NCBI RefSeq assembly: GCF_008831285.2
Contig: NC_045139.1
Span: forward strand, 15,234,354 to 15,298,353
DNA from: Nymphaea colorata
Taxonomy: Eukaryota > Streptophyta > Magnoliopsida > Nymphaeales > Nymphaeaceae
DNA: 64,000 bases
Reading direction: 5' to 3'
Part shown: positions 13,599 through 26,200 of the stretch, one piece after another
Numbering within the stretch: the first letter of the stretch is position 1
How the letters are laid out: each line of letters begins with the position of its first letter
The notes under the pieces: generated by a model
Database searches by the model: none
What the model saw: only the letters and a program-made list of their open reading frames with translations
Told to the model about the DNA's origin: nothing
Made by a program: the position numbers and the translations under genes

Positions 13599-16500
13599 AT
13601 GGCTTTCGCCATAGCTCGCTTCCAAATGGCTCTCCTCCTCAAGATCCTTCTCTTCTGGAGTGTTTTCAAAGCAAGTGAAGGTCTGGTTGCTTTTCTCTTT
13701 CCTCCTTTTAATTGCCGTTTCATTGCTGTCTTAGTGTTTGATTGTTCCGCTCCACATTGGTCCCTTCCGAGTTTTATGAAGTTCTTTTCCACATCTTTGT
13801 CTGCCCTGTTCTGTTTTGGGGAGCCATTGCCTTTTCTTCTATCTTTCACCTGAAGATCAGAAATTCCTCCTTTTAAAATGTAAGGCTTGTTCCCTTCCAG
13901 AATTCTTAGTCAAAAACCTCAAAAATTTCAACTACCATGTTGTAGGATTCTTTCTTCCATTCTGGACTGCAATCACTTGATCTATCAGACTTACTAGGCC
14001 AAAAGTTGAACGAATATGGAGTAATAAACAAATAAGTAACACCACCAAGATGACACATCTCCAGCCATCTTCATCTTCTTCCTTCTCTTCTTGCCAATGA
14101 ACATCGTCCACGTCTCCTGCTTTAGTTATTTATATTTCTCTTCTTGCTGCTTTGATACAACTCACAAGTCACACTCACAGCCCTTTATTCACTCTTATCA
14201 CAGGCTACCATGGCGATCTCAAGTACTCGTTCATGCGCCCAGCCACGAGCCTAGCCTACACCCCACTGAACCGGACCTACGACTACATCATAGTGGGCGG
14301 CGGCACGGCCGGCTGCCCGCTCGCCGCCACCCTGTCCCGCAACTTCAGCGTGCTGCTGCTAGAGCGCGGCGGCTCGCCTTATGGCGACCTGAACGTCTCG
14401 CGAATGGAGAACTTCCACATTTGCCTCACCAATACCGTGCCACGTGCGCCGGCCGAGGTGTTCGTGTCGACGGACGGGGTGATCAATTCCCGGGCCCGCG
14501 TCCTCGGCGGCGGCAGCAGCATCAATGCCGGGTTCTACACCCGGGCCAGCCCGAACTACGTGAAGAGGGCCGGTTGGGACGGAGCCCTGGTCAATGAGTC
14601 CTACCCCTGGATTGAACGACAGATAGTGTACCAGCCCAAGCTCGCTCCGTGGCAGGCGGCGGTCAGGGACGGCCTGCTGGAGGCCGGTGTTTCGCCCTTC
14701 AATGGTTTTACCTTCGACCATGTGTTTGGTACTAAGGTGGGAGGCACCATCTTCGACCGCCAGGGTTTCCGGCACACCGCAGCCGACCTCCTCCAGTCTG
14801 CAGACCCGGAGAACGTGGAAGTCATAATCCGAGCAACTGTGCAGAAGGTCCTCTTCCGCTCGCACATTGGTATCTCTCTCTCTCTCTCTCCAGTAGGTAA
14901 TAATGCTGACAGTTCCTGAAACTCGGCATATAGAGTTATGAGAGACAAACATGTTAAGCTCCCATTATTTATTGCGCCCCTTGGTTGGGGGTTGGATGTT
15001 GAGGTTTTCAAATAGAGGTCAAGATTAATGCTGTTCCAGCTGCCATACCTTGTTTATCAAAAGAAAGAAAGTGGAAGATGTGTGTACTTCTGAGTAAAGT
15101 AGTCACTAAGAGACCAGCAAATGTGGAGTCGATAGTGAATTAAGATAAAGTTCATGTGTTCTGCATCATCATACAAGATAATACATTAGTCTGTAGATTT
15201 GACAAGATCGGTTCTTTAGAACTCCTTTCGTTTGGACTTTGACATGGTTAATTTTCGAGTTGCATTATAAGACGCTCTTACTCCAGACGCATTACATCCT
15301 ACCTGAGTTATCTTTAATTGGTTCAAATTACAGCAGGGAAGAAGAAGAAACCCAGAGCAGTGGGAGTGATCTTCAGGGATGAGGAGGCAAGGGAATACGA
15401 AGTGCAGGCTAAAGAGGAGGTGATTGTGACGGCCGGCGCGATCGGCAGCCCGCAACTGCTCATGTTGAGCGGCATTGGGCCGGAGAGGGAGCTGAAGAAG
15501 TGGAAGATACCGGTGGTGCTGAAGCAGGAGCAGGTGGGGCAAGGCATGTCTGATAACCCAATGAACGCCATCTATATACCCACCAAGAAGCCTGTGGTGC
15601 AATCCTTGATACAGACCGTGGGCATAACCAAGCTGGGCTCGTTTGTAGAGGCCAGCAGTGGGTTCGGTGGCACAGAGAACAGCATTCATTGCCATCACGG
15701 CATCTTGTCAGCAGAGGTACTCATAAAAACGAAGCTTTTATGTGTTGCTTGCATCTGTGAATTCGTGACACAGAATAAATTAGTTCGGTTAAAAAGGTCA
15801 AGTCACTGACAGTAATATGTGTCTAGAAAAAAACCACGCGATCCACCTTCCCTTATTTATAACTTCTCAAGATGAACATCGGCGGTGGAAAATTAAGTAC
15901 CCTTGCCTTCTTTCTTTCTTTTTCTTTTCCCCCGTCTTTTTCTCCTTTCTGCTGGATTCATGCCGTAAGTATTTATTGGTTCATTATAGTCATTATGAGG
16001 AAAAGTGCAAAGCTAATTCAAAAACAACTCATTCTGAGCCATATCAGGTCTTTATACTGTGCCTGAGTTGCTGAACCGTTGATTTGTTGGATTCTTAACC
16101 CCATAAGTTGATAGGCAAATTCCAACACAGTCTTCATAACTTAGCATACCAAGGAAGGAACCTTTCTAGAGTTTGATATGGTTGTCTTTAAATTGTGGAA
16201 GTTGGAAAAGTACCATAGTTCATAAGAGCACGATACTGGAACGCATTAGAGTGATCACACGTTTTAAGATCTCCAAAGTCAATGATAGATGCACGAAGTC
16301 AAAACATTAGTTTGCTTTTTATGGGACAGATTGCCGGTAAAGTTTGTCTGCAAGTGGACCAAAAAAAAAAGAAGAATTATGTTCTAAGACGACCGTTTTG
16401 AAGGAACAAATTGCAGTAATAGAAGGAAGATGGAGAAATTAGAAGGCAATATGGTGTATATTATTATCATAACATACTTAAAAACCCGTTAGACAATCTA

Positions 16501-18063
16501 GTTGGCAGTCATGTCCCATGCTTCAGGTTATTTAATTGGAAGAGAAGCAGTTTTAACTTTAGCTGATATTTATGCCAAAATAATTAGAAAAGACAAATAG
16601 GAAGCATGTAGTTTCTTGAATCATCCACAGTTTGGCATCTCAAACGTCAGTTGATTTGAATTAAGTTCAGTCTAACAGGAACCTGCTCCTTTACCTAATT
16701 TTCCTTTTTTTAAGATCTTGAAGTGCTCACTAACATCACTTCACAACTTGGTATTCAGATTGGACAGCTCTCAACTATTCCTCCAAAGAAAAGGAGCCTA
16801 GATGCCATCGAGGAGTACAGGAGGAACAAAAGGGATTTCCCAAAGGAGACCTTCATGGGAGGATTCTTACTAGAGAAAATAGTGGGTCCTCTGTCCAAAG
16901 GCCACTTGAGCCTGAATGGCACCGATGTGGACAAATTGCCCGCAGTGACCTTCAACTACTTCCAGCACCCTAGAGATCTTCAGCGCTGTGTCAATGGCAT
17001 CCGCACGATCGAACGGATCGTGAAGTCAAAGCGGTTCGCCGACTTCACTCAGGATAATGAGTACACAATCCAGATGATTCTGAACATGAGTGTCAAGGCC
17101 AACATCAACTTTATCCCCAAGAACACTAATGACACGACATCGCTTGAACAGTTCTGCAGAGACACAGTCCTTACAATCTGGCACTACCATGGTGGATGCC
17201 AGATGAACAAGGTGGTAGACAAGAACTACAGAGTGATGGGAGTGGAGGGGCTCAGAGTGGTGGACGGGTCGACCTTCCACTCCTCTCCAGGAACAAATCC
17301 ACAGGCAACAGTCATGATGCTAGGAAGGTAAGATCATCACTACTTGAGATGTCCTTGCTTTGAGGCTGCGATTCATTGTCAAGGTAATCTATGGTCATAT
17401 GTTTAGACCAACTCCAAAGAAGCTACCTATAAAAATACGAAGCCTCTTATAAAATAGCAAACCTTTCAGTTGAATTATCAATGCCTTTAATGGTCGTAAC
17501 TCGTAAGGGTCAGGATCATAATTTCAAGGGCAGTAGCTGTCCGTTGCTTTTTGCTGTGGGTCCGAAATCTATAGGTTGGTGGAGTCCGCCCTGAACCAGG
17601 GGCCGCTGCAACGTAGTTCACAATTTAAAATTGAACTTTTTGTCTTCGTGATCCTAAAATTTACTGATCTGGATATCGTCATCATGTTCATCCTGTTTAA
17701 GAACCTGGAAACTTATTCTCAGGTCAGTTCTTTTGCATGGTCAGACAAAAATCTGATGATATAAAGTTTGGAAAATTTTTAAATTGTCAAATTTTCTGTC
17801 CTATTTACAAATACTCAAGCAAACTCATTCAAGAGCTTGATGCCTACACAGTAATTGCACTGTTCGTATGTACTTACATAGCAGCAGATCGCATGAAAGC
17901 TAGTTCTTCCTAAAATCAAAATCAAGAACTAGTACTTGATTCCATTCATGTTTTTTTTTCTTGTAATTGTTCATTTTTTCAACTGTTACTCTTTTCGGTG
18001 CTTGGCAGGTACGTGGGTGTAAAGATGTTGAGGGAAAGGCTCGGAGGAAGTGCAGGTGTTTGA
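13599..18063 (+). CDS. HOTHEAD-like GMC oxidoreductase
   Basis: A secreted FAD-dependent GMC oxidoreductase of the HOTHEAD/ACE family. Exons: 13599-13680, 14204-14869, 15334-15716, 16759-17327 and 18009-18063; all junctions are GT..AG and keep frame, giving 584 residues, close to Arabidopsis HOTHEAD. The N terminus is a hydrophobic signal peptide (LLLKILLFW). The ADP-binding loop VGGGTAG is at residues 58-64, the GMC signature around RARVLGGGSSINAG follows, and the active-site WHYHGGC (His519/His521) and GTNPQ (Asn557) are intact. HOTHEAD acts in cuticle formation and prevents organ fusion, probably by oxidising omega-hydroxy fatty acids. Start uncertain: in-frame ATGs also lie at 13557 and 13626. 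Exon 2 is much richer in GC than the later exons. Confidence 0.92.
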
Positions 18064-18197
18064 GAAGGTCCAACGATGTGGCGAACAGTGTAGTTCGGTA
18101 GCGTATGGGATGAAGAAACAAGAAATCCCACGATTTTATTGTTATGGTATAATGCAAATGATTGATGTAGCGTCAGATAGTGTGGGATTGGCTCTAC

Positions 18198-18203
18198 AAT
18201 AAA
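18198..18203 (+). promoter_or_regulatory. candidate polyadenylation signal
   Basis: AATAAA lies about 135 nt downstream of the HOTHEAD-like stop codon, a normal plant 3' UTR distance. Confidence 0.45.
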
Positions 18204-18922
18204 TGTAGAAAGTTCGATCGAGGATATTGCTGAGCACTTTTCTTCTTTCTTAGTTTCAGCCGTGATGATTTTGGTGAAGCAAAATGAATATTAGGAGAAC
18301 ATTTCACGCTCGCGGCGCTGGAGAGAGTATATAAATAGTCGCGTGTATCTATGTACCCGATCTATGCAAAAGGTTGGAAAATAAATAAAAAATAACTGAA
18401 CATAATCATCCCTCAAAAACTTTCAAATATTTTGGTCGAATGTAGTTTCTGCTATAGATTTAAATATTTCAGAATCGACTGTAAAAATCAAACAGTATTC
18501 AGGCAGATTGTAAAATGCAACATTAATTCTTATTTATCCGACTAGTTAGAATCCAATTCGGTAAAAAACAGTATTCCTGTAATGGAAATTCTTGAACTTA
18601 GCAGAAGCGCCCTCCAAGTTGATAATTGGTTAATGAGATGAATAACCAACATGTTTCTGAAGCTGTATTTTAACAGATAATAAGGTAAATTAATGGAGCC
18701 ATTGGAACTCAGATGCGAACTGGGGAACATAGGAGATGATTGTTATAGGAGGTAGTGTCCCACTAGATATGCGCCGCACCTTATTAATCGATACATTAAT
18801 TAACTGGGTGAAGGAAAATTTTTGCTTGAAATATTTCTACATCATTTTTCTGGACAAAACCTTCTCTGATTGTTTTTTCTTTCAATTGATGAATTATTGG
18901 AGTTGATACGCTTGCAATAGGT

Positions 18923-18958
<36 letters not shown>
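18923..18958. repeat. compound (TA)n(GA)n microsatellite
   Basis: An uninterrupted TA run passes directly into a GA run. Confidence 0.9.
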
Positions 18959-20032
18959 ACTGGGGAGAAACCAGTGCAAATAATGCATGAAAATACTATG
19001 AAAAACTACTAAAAATAATATACGTTTAAAACTCATTATTTCTCTGAAGAGTGGCAAACCCACATTTTGCTCAAGGCAGGTTATGCTGAACTTGACCAAA
19101 AATTTTTATCTGCGTCCAGGAGTACCAATTCTGAACCCAATCTAGAACTGGTTATTACCTCACTTTCTTGGTTGCCTTCTTCGGCGTTATGTAGTCGGTG
19201 CTGGTCTCTGGAGCCCATTTTAGTTCAGAATTCTGACACCGCCGCTAGCTTCACAACTTTCATTCCATGACAAAAAATAAAAGAGAGGATAATATGGCGA
19301 GATTAAACCTAGACGAGCTTAAATGTTGAAGGTTAACCTGTGAATTCAACTGCCAGTTCTGCCAATTCCCGAGCTTATTGGTGTAAAGACGGACTAAGAA
19401 ATGCATAAGGCAACTGTGAATAAAGCTTCTTCTTATACAGAAGTAGAAATTGATCAAATTTATCCTCCAAGTCCAGCAACCATAGACATCCAAAATTGTT
19501 GAAAAAAGATAACCTATCAACAACGTAACGCTCATGGTAGCTCTAATATGATGCATCGGACCATGTAAGACCACCAAACTGTGATACGTACTACGATGGA
19601 CCAAGAATGTATTCAAAGATGGTGGCAGCTGCCAGCTGGCATAAATATTTCTCACATTTCTCATTGTCTAAAGTTTAAACGTATTCCACCCATGTTCGCT
19701 GTTCCCCAATTAATTACAGTAGGCAATTCTCTTGAAAGCTGTCTGTTTCCTGCATCTGTCCACGAGTACTCAACTTGTCGCTAATTTTGCAAAGGACAGG
19801 ATTCCGTAGATGGAAGCACAAACAGAATTGGCAGTCTAGCACAAAGACTCCTTCAAGCAGAAGTGGCTCTCAAGATGCTGGATAGCTGTCTTCCATATGG
19901 AATACCATGTGGTTAAGGAACAAATTCATGCATGGAAGTAGGATGGAGGATCAATGACCTTTTAATATATACCTCTCTGGCGCAAGGAGGTAATGACGAG
20001 GCTGAATTTTTACTCCTACATTGGGGTCTTGA

Positions 20033-20034
<2 letters not shown>

Positions 20035-20067
<33 letters not shown>
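20035..20067. repeat. (AG)n microsatellite
   Basis: About 16 uninterrupted AG units in intergenic DNA. Confidence 0.92.
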
Positions 20068-20069
<2 letters not shown>

Positions 20070-23000
20070 ATGTTTCTGCAGGTATCAACTAAAAACAAAG
20101 GCTGATTCAGGCGCCTGTCTATAATGCATGAAGGTAGCAGAAATGACCTTTCAGTAGACAGAATCATTATGCATCATGGGAGGATAGACCACGTTTATGA
20201 ACTTGGCTGATTCGATCTGTTTTGTCAGACTTTTGATGTTTTCTGTAAAGGTCTTTCGCATGGTAAATTTTGTAAATAGCTTCCTGGTTTAATTTCTTGT
20301 TTGGTCTTACAGCTGATGCCATGAATCCCCACTTTTAGGTTTGTAATCTGCGCATATATTTTGTTCTGCAGTAAATCTTTGAGAGCTTCTCCCACGCAGA
20401 TGTCTTCATTGGAACTTGGACTTCTCATTTTCTTTTTCTTGTTTTCTCTTGCCCTTCTTCGTTTAAAACTTTAGATGTCAACATTGCCGATATAGCCTGT
20501 CGGAATGCTTTATTAAGGCTTGAGGCATGTGAGCCATCAAAATCAACAGAGCTATCAACCATTCGTCTGCACAAAGAAATTGCAAAATAACTACCATAGT
20601 AAATAAAAGTCCTGTTAGCTGACACGCTTCTGTAGTTTTGCCTGTGAAAATTATTGGGATGTCCCGTACGTTGTCGGAAAATACAGTTGGACATTAAGCG
20701 CCCTCCCTTTTCTACAGCTCCAAACTCAAGCCTCAAATGTTGGACTTTCATATGCGTGATGAATCTTTTGTGAGAACTATAGATGACGGCCTGCACTTAA
20801 CGATTGGCTCCTAACTTTGGTCGAAAGGCACAATTAGACTGAGAATGATAACATAATTATCTCTTTACCTGTTTATAAGATTGAATAAGCACTCTTCAAC
20901 CTGAAACGGGGACAAGGAAGGGCACTAAAATTCGCTTAAGTATTCTATGATGACAGATTTTCTATCTGGAACTCTCAGTAGCCAGCAGAAGTTGTGCTGG
21001 CATCAGCAAAACCCTGTAGATTGTAGTTTTGATTCCGTCAGAAATGTGACCCGGGAAGCTGCCAAGTTAAAGAAAGCAGTTCTAATATTCTTTCATACTA
21101 CTCAAAGATTTTTAGCTTCTCGGGAGGAGGGCACCGGCCGACTGAGTTCGGCATAATGACCAATAAGTGTAAAGGACAGGAGAAGGGAAAGCCGAAGTGA
21201 CAAAACAGATGCTTTCCTTCTCTGAAATTTGATAAATACTACATTGAAATATGTGGACTGTGAAGTTTTGGATTGACTGCGAGAAAGTGGACTTCGGAAA
21301 AAGCGAGTTTCCTGGGTACTATGGCTATGACCACGGCTAGAAACACAACAAAATTAACCTGGGGACACCATGAAAGGTAGATCGAGGTTTCAAGGGTAAC
21401 AAATGGTGGCAGTACGGGATTTTCAGGCAGGCCGTGAATGGTAAAGGCTCTTTTCGTGGGCAACGTGTACGGGTGAGAGGAACAGACCTATCTAGGACCT
21501 GAACGCATGCTCCCAACGTAGCGCATTAAGGCTTCTCATCGGCAGAACTCAGAAGAAAGTTGAAGCGCCGACAGTCAGATGTCGCAGAGCTGTCGTCGGG
21601 AACCTGGTTTCAGAGCAACCCTAACCTATCGCTTTCTCTTTAGAACGGTTCCCGGGTCAACAGTGGTAGCAAGGCTGCTCGAACGATCATATACGGCCTT
21701 GTGTTCTGTGGTCGACCGTCAGCGTCGCCATCGTCTCCGGCGAGGCCGTGTTAACGCTCTCGTTCTACAAACGGATACGGTAGCTTTCCTGCCGGGCACA
21801 TGCCTTTTGCCAAAACCACAATGGTGGCTCGTGCCTACCCACTTTCCTTTCTTCCCTAGTTTACAACTGCTTTATGATCTCCATCACACCTTGAGCGCCT
21901 ACCTTTTGCAATCAAAAGAGTAACGGCCACATGACACTTGAGAACGTATAGTCAGCACAACCTTTACGACATTGGAAATATGAAGTTGGAAAGACGTTTC
22001 TAAACTTATTTCAGGAATTGAAAAAATGAAAATAAAATCCAAATTGTGTTTGTTGTACTACGGTTTATGTTTCAAGAAATAAAATTTTCAGTTTAATAAA
22101 AATGAAATAAGAAAAAACAAATTAGTTGGATTAAGCATTGCTTGACAATCAAGAGAAACTTTTTTATCCTGAAAACTTTTTTCCATCCCTTGAAATGGAA
22201 AGAAATTTTCGAAAAAAAAAACTTTCTGAAAACCAATCCAATGTTCACTTTTTTTTTTATCCATGGACAAGAAAAAATTTCAAAAAATTGAATTTTTACG
22301 TGACTACAGGAAATATCCTGCCAAGCAGTACGACCAGTCCGCTCGGCCGATACGACCCGAATCGCCATGCGATTTTAAGGCTTTTTAGCGCATCAGCATC
22401 AAACCGCTAACAAAAACTCAGGCTGTAATATACTTTAGATACGTCATTCTACGTTCAATTATTAGCGTCGCTTATCTTTTGCCTGAGAACAATATAATGC
22501 AACGAAATAATGCTTTATCGGTAATGAAGGCAACCAGTGTTTAAGCCACCTGTGGATCACCCGAAGAAGAGATAAACGTATCACCAGGTCCAGGTCATAC
22601 GCCACTCCAGACTTTGTAGAAAAAGCTACATCTCCGAGAAAAACATATAATCCTTTTATCGAAGGGTCAATAAGGACTGAATCAGTCGATTCAGGCATGT
22701 AGCCGAACCACGCCACCCAATGGTCCCGGCGTCGTTCTCCGGCGGGCTCTGATATTGATAACACCAAATAGTAACGTCTCTCCGTGAATATTTACAGCTC
22801 CGACAGCTAGCTCTCCAGATGCATAAAACAGGAAGTTATAGAGAAAAAGAATAGTCTTTATGATTAGAAATCTTTCCTTTAAAAAATTCATCTTTCAATA
22901 CACAAGATTTTCCCATCATTTCCTGCCCCATGAGAGATTACTAGTACCTAACTAACCCTAGTGAAACTCAATTTTTCATGAACAAAACAACAATTTTCGA

Positions 23001-23223
23001 CTCAAGAAGAACATGTAACAAATTTAGAATTCAAGTTTCCCTTTCAGCGATTGCATTCACCATGTGTCAGTCGCATGCGTTCTAGGGGATCCACATTAGG
23101 TGACAAGTCCCCCTCCAAACTTGCACAAAATCAACTACGGACAAAAGGCCGAGAAATTATACAAGAATGTCGATTCCATCCTCCCAAGAGGAATCGACAA
23201 AGCTCGCTCAGAAGCTGTGCTGC

Positions 23224-26200
23224 TCATCTTCCGTAAGGGTGATACCTACCATTGGCAGAACTTCCGTAGCTGCCAGGGCCGCCGCCACCACCACCATAAC
23301 CTTTGCCACCGTAGCCACCCATACCAGCTCCATAACCACTCACACCACCACCACCATAACCACCCATAGCACCATATCCACCCATACCACCGCCATAACC
23401 ACTACTGTCACCACCTCCATATCCAGTTCCACCACCTCCATAGCCACCCATTCTACCGCCATAACCATCATAAACACCATATCCATAAGGCCCCATCATT
23501 CCCCCACCATAACCGCCACCACCACCTCCGCCACCAAAACCAACACCATAACCATATCCACCATATCCTTGTCCCATAGGTCCACCATGGCCACCCATCC
23601 TTCCACCATAACCACCACTAGACCGATTAGAACTCCCTCCATACCCATAAGCAGGCCGTCCATAGTCCCCATATGCACCACCACCACCACCACCACCACC
23701 ACGTGTTCGCTTACCAAAGCCTTGACCTTCTCCTGACCTTTTCGGCTCAGCTTTCTTGATCTCCACCTTCAATTATCAACAGTATTATCAGACCATAAAA
23801 TGCAATACTTGATCGGTTGCTATTATTAGAAGCCCTTCAGCCTTACCTGCTTTCCTTTAATTTCATGTGATTGTGAACTTGACAGAATTTCTTCAACCGT
23901 CTCTTCACTCTCAAAGGTGACAAACCCAAAGCCTCGTGAGCGGCCACTCTGATCAGTCATTATCTGATGCTCGATAATATTCCCGTACGAAGAAAAGTAC
24001 TCCTTCAACTCATCTGCACTTTACAAGCACAACATCAGAAAAATGACCAGATCCAATAGCAAGACATCTGCACATTACCGTCAGTAACAGATGTTGGTAT
24101 CCCGCCAACAAATATCTTCTTTGTTTGGGTGTCTGGTGCTGCTGCCATTTCCTCCCTGGGGACTGTCCTCTTTACCTCAACCTGCGGTCAAGCATTTAGA
24201 GAAATCCATGCTTATAGATGTAAAGGAATCTGAGGACACTTGTAAGGGATTAGTCTACACGCTCTTTCTCTCTGCTCTCTCTCCCTCAACAAAACATGAA
24301 TACTCACTGTCCTATCATCGATGACATGTTCATCCTTTAGTACTAGCTCCACAACAGATGGGTCAGCAAAGGTAACAAACCCAAAACCACGAGGCTTTTT
24401 GGTGCGTTTGTCCTTCATAATCACAGAATCAGTAATCTCTCCATACTTCTGGAAATGCTCCGTGAATGTCTCTGGAATAATCAAAAGAAGAATAAGCGAT
24501 GAAGCATCATAAGAGCAATAACAAATTAAAAGGTCAAAGACAAAAGTGCTGCCACTTGATAAAACATTTTCCATGAAATGCAGGAAAGTTATACAAAAGC
24601 TTTGAAGCAACACTAAAATGCCAAAAAGCTAAAACCACACATATTTGGGCATACACGCTGATCCAAAATGGCCCATGACCATGGAAAACAATTCAATTGA
24701 TAAAATAGAGCCCAAAAGGGCAAAAAACATACGGAGGATAAATCATGCATACAAGGTGTTAAAAAATCAGGTTGCCCATAGTTCAGTCCACTTAGACCCA
24801 CAAAGACCAAATGTCACACAGTCAGACCAGATCAATTTAATTCTAAGCAGGACAACATTGCAGAAGGAAAGAAAAAACTTGCCAGTCTAACTTCCTGTTT
24901 CTTAATGATATAACCTTCCACAAATAACGTATTCATTATGTGGATATTACTTTTCCCTTGTTCAGCTGGGTACCTAAAAAACTAAAACGGAGCCTCAACC
25001 ATTTAACCAAATGGATGGAAAAGACCTCAACAAGAAAGAAGAAGAATGTGCCCAATATCCAACTAAAATCCGTATGGTTGACATCATGTAGTTTTCACAG
25101 GAAATGCATTACGAAAATCTGGAAGTTCTTGAGAAAAACATAAGAAAAATACTAATTTAATCACAAGCTTCAAACAAAATGTTCTTTGAAAATTTTTAAA
25201 AATAAATAAGCTTCAAAGACATAAAGGAAAACAAAATAAAGCAATTATACATACTTAAAAGTATGATAAAAGGAGCCAACTAGAAAAAAGAAGAAAATCA
25301 GAAGAAACTATTGGCAATATATTAGAAAATTATCAGAATATCTTGGGATACTATGTCAGACAGACACTGAAGCCAGAAGGGCACGTTACCTGTGTTGGCA
25401 TGGCAGAATAGAAGTGAGGGTGGGGACACAACTGACTCATTTTCATACTTTTTGGTATATTTTGGTACTTCTTCTGCAGTAATTTGTATTTTATAAATAT
25501 AAAAAATGTGTGTGTTTGTTAGCTTAAAATATTCTTCATGCTCTCTCTCCCCCCACCCCCGTTCTCGCTATATAGTAGTCATTTTGAAAATATCGGTACC
25601 ACCAGTAAAAATGATCAAGAAATTATTATCATTTACCATTGACTACATCTGCTGTAGAATATTCATTTCCAAGTACATCTTCTGCAGCCTTCTTAAATGT
25701 GTTTATGCTTGTCTGTAAAAATCCTAAAGAATGAATGTGTAACAGTATCTAATGCAATCCAACACAGCGGAAACCAAAGAAAAGTCTTATGGGATGACAC
25801 CCCCTTAAAACCTGGTTGGTTTTAACTTTCTAAACCTGGTCTTCATGTCGATGACAAAAACCAGGTTTTTGATGAAGCCTCTAGAAATTAATTTAGCTGA
25901 ACAATTGAGGACAGTTAAATTACAGTTGAACGAAGAGAATCACCCATTATAAATAATACAATTACAGCAGATCATAAAACCAGAACACTCATGAACAAGG
26001 AACACTGGAGCAGTACGAATAGAAGCTGGTCATAGCAATACATCCCCGTAAGGCATTAGTGTAGAGACCTCTTAAATTCCCAACCTATGTCACCTGGGTG
26101 CTCCTAAATAGCTGCCGCACCAGTGTCACACCCGTGTTGACGCTCGTGTTGTTGCTTTTCCAACACAGCACATTCGGTTCGGTCAGTCGAACCGGGTCAA

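Larger units (their letters stand above)
18064..23223. other. spacer between two convergent genes
   Basis: This holds the 3' UTR of the HOTHEAD-like gene (plus strand) and, at its far end, that of the hnRNP gene (minus strand). Between them I see only short frames without domain or splice support, microsatellites, and an A/T-rich low-complexity patch at 22.08-22.30 kb. No gene is recognisable. Confidence 0.6.

Noticed and set aside
13469-13849. 126-codon minus-strand frame
   Set aside because: It is antisense to exon 1 and intron 1 of the HOTHEAD-like gene; Lys/Arg-rich from the complement of pyrimidine-rich DNA.
14091-14597. Alternative plus-strand frame and minus-strand frame over HOTHEAD exon 2
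   Set aside because: Shadow frames caused by high GC; the FAD-binding frame is clearly the coding one.
22137-22410. A/T-rich patch with apparent palindromes and open frames
   Set aside because: Low-complexity A and T runs explain the matches; no consistent stem or ends.
23167-23736. 189-codon Thr/Ser/Ile-rich plus-strand frame
   Set aside because: Antisense shadow of the Gly/Tyr-rich hnRNP tail.
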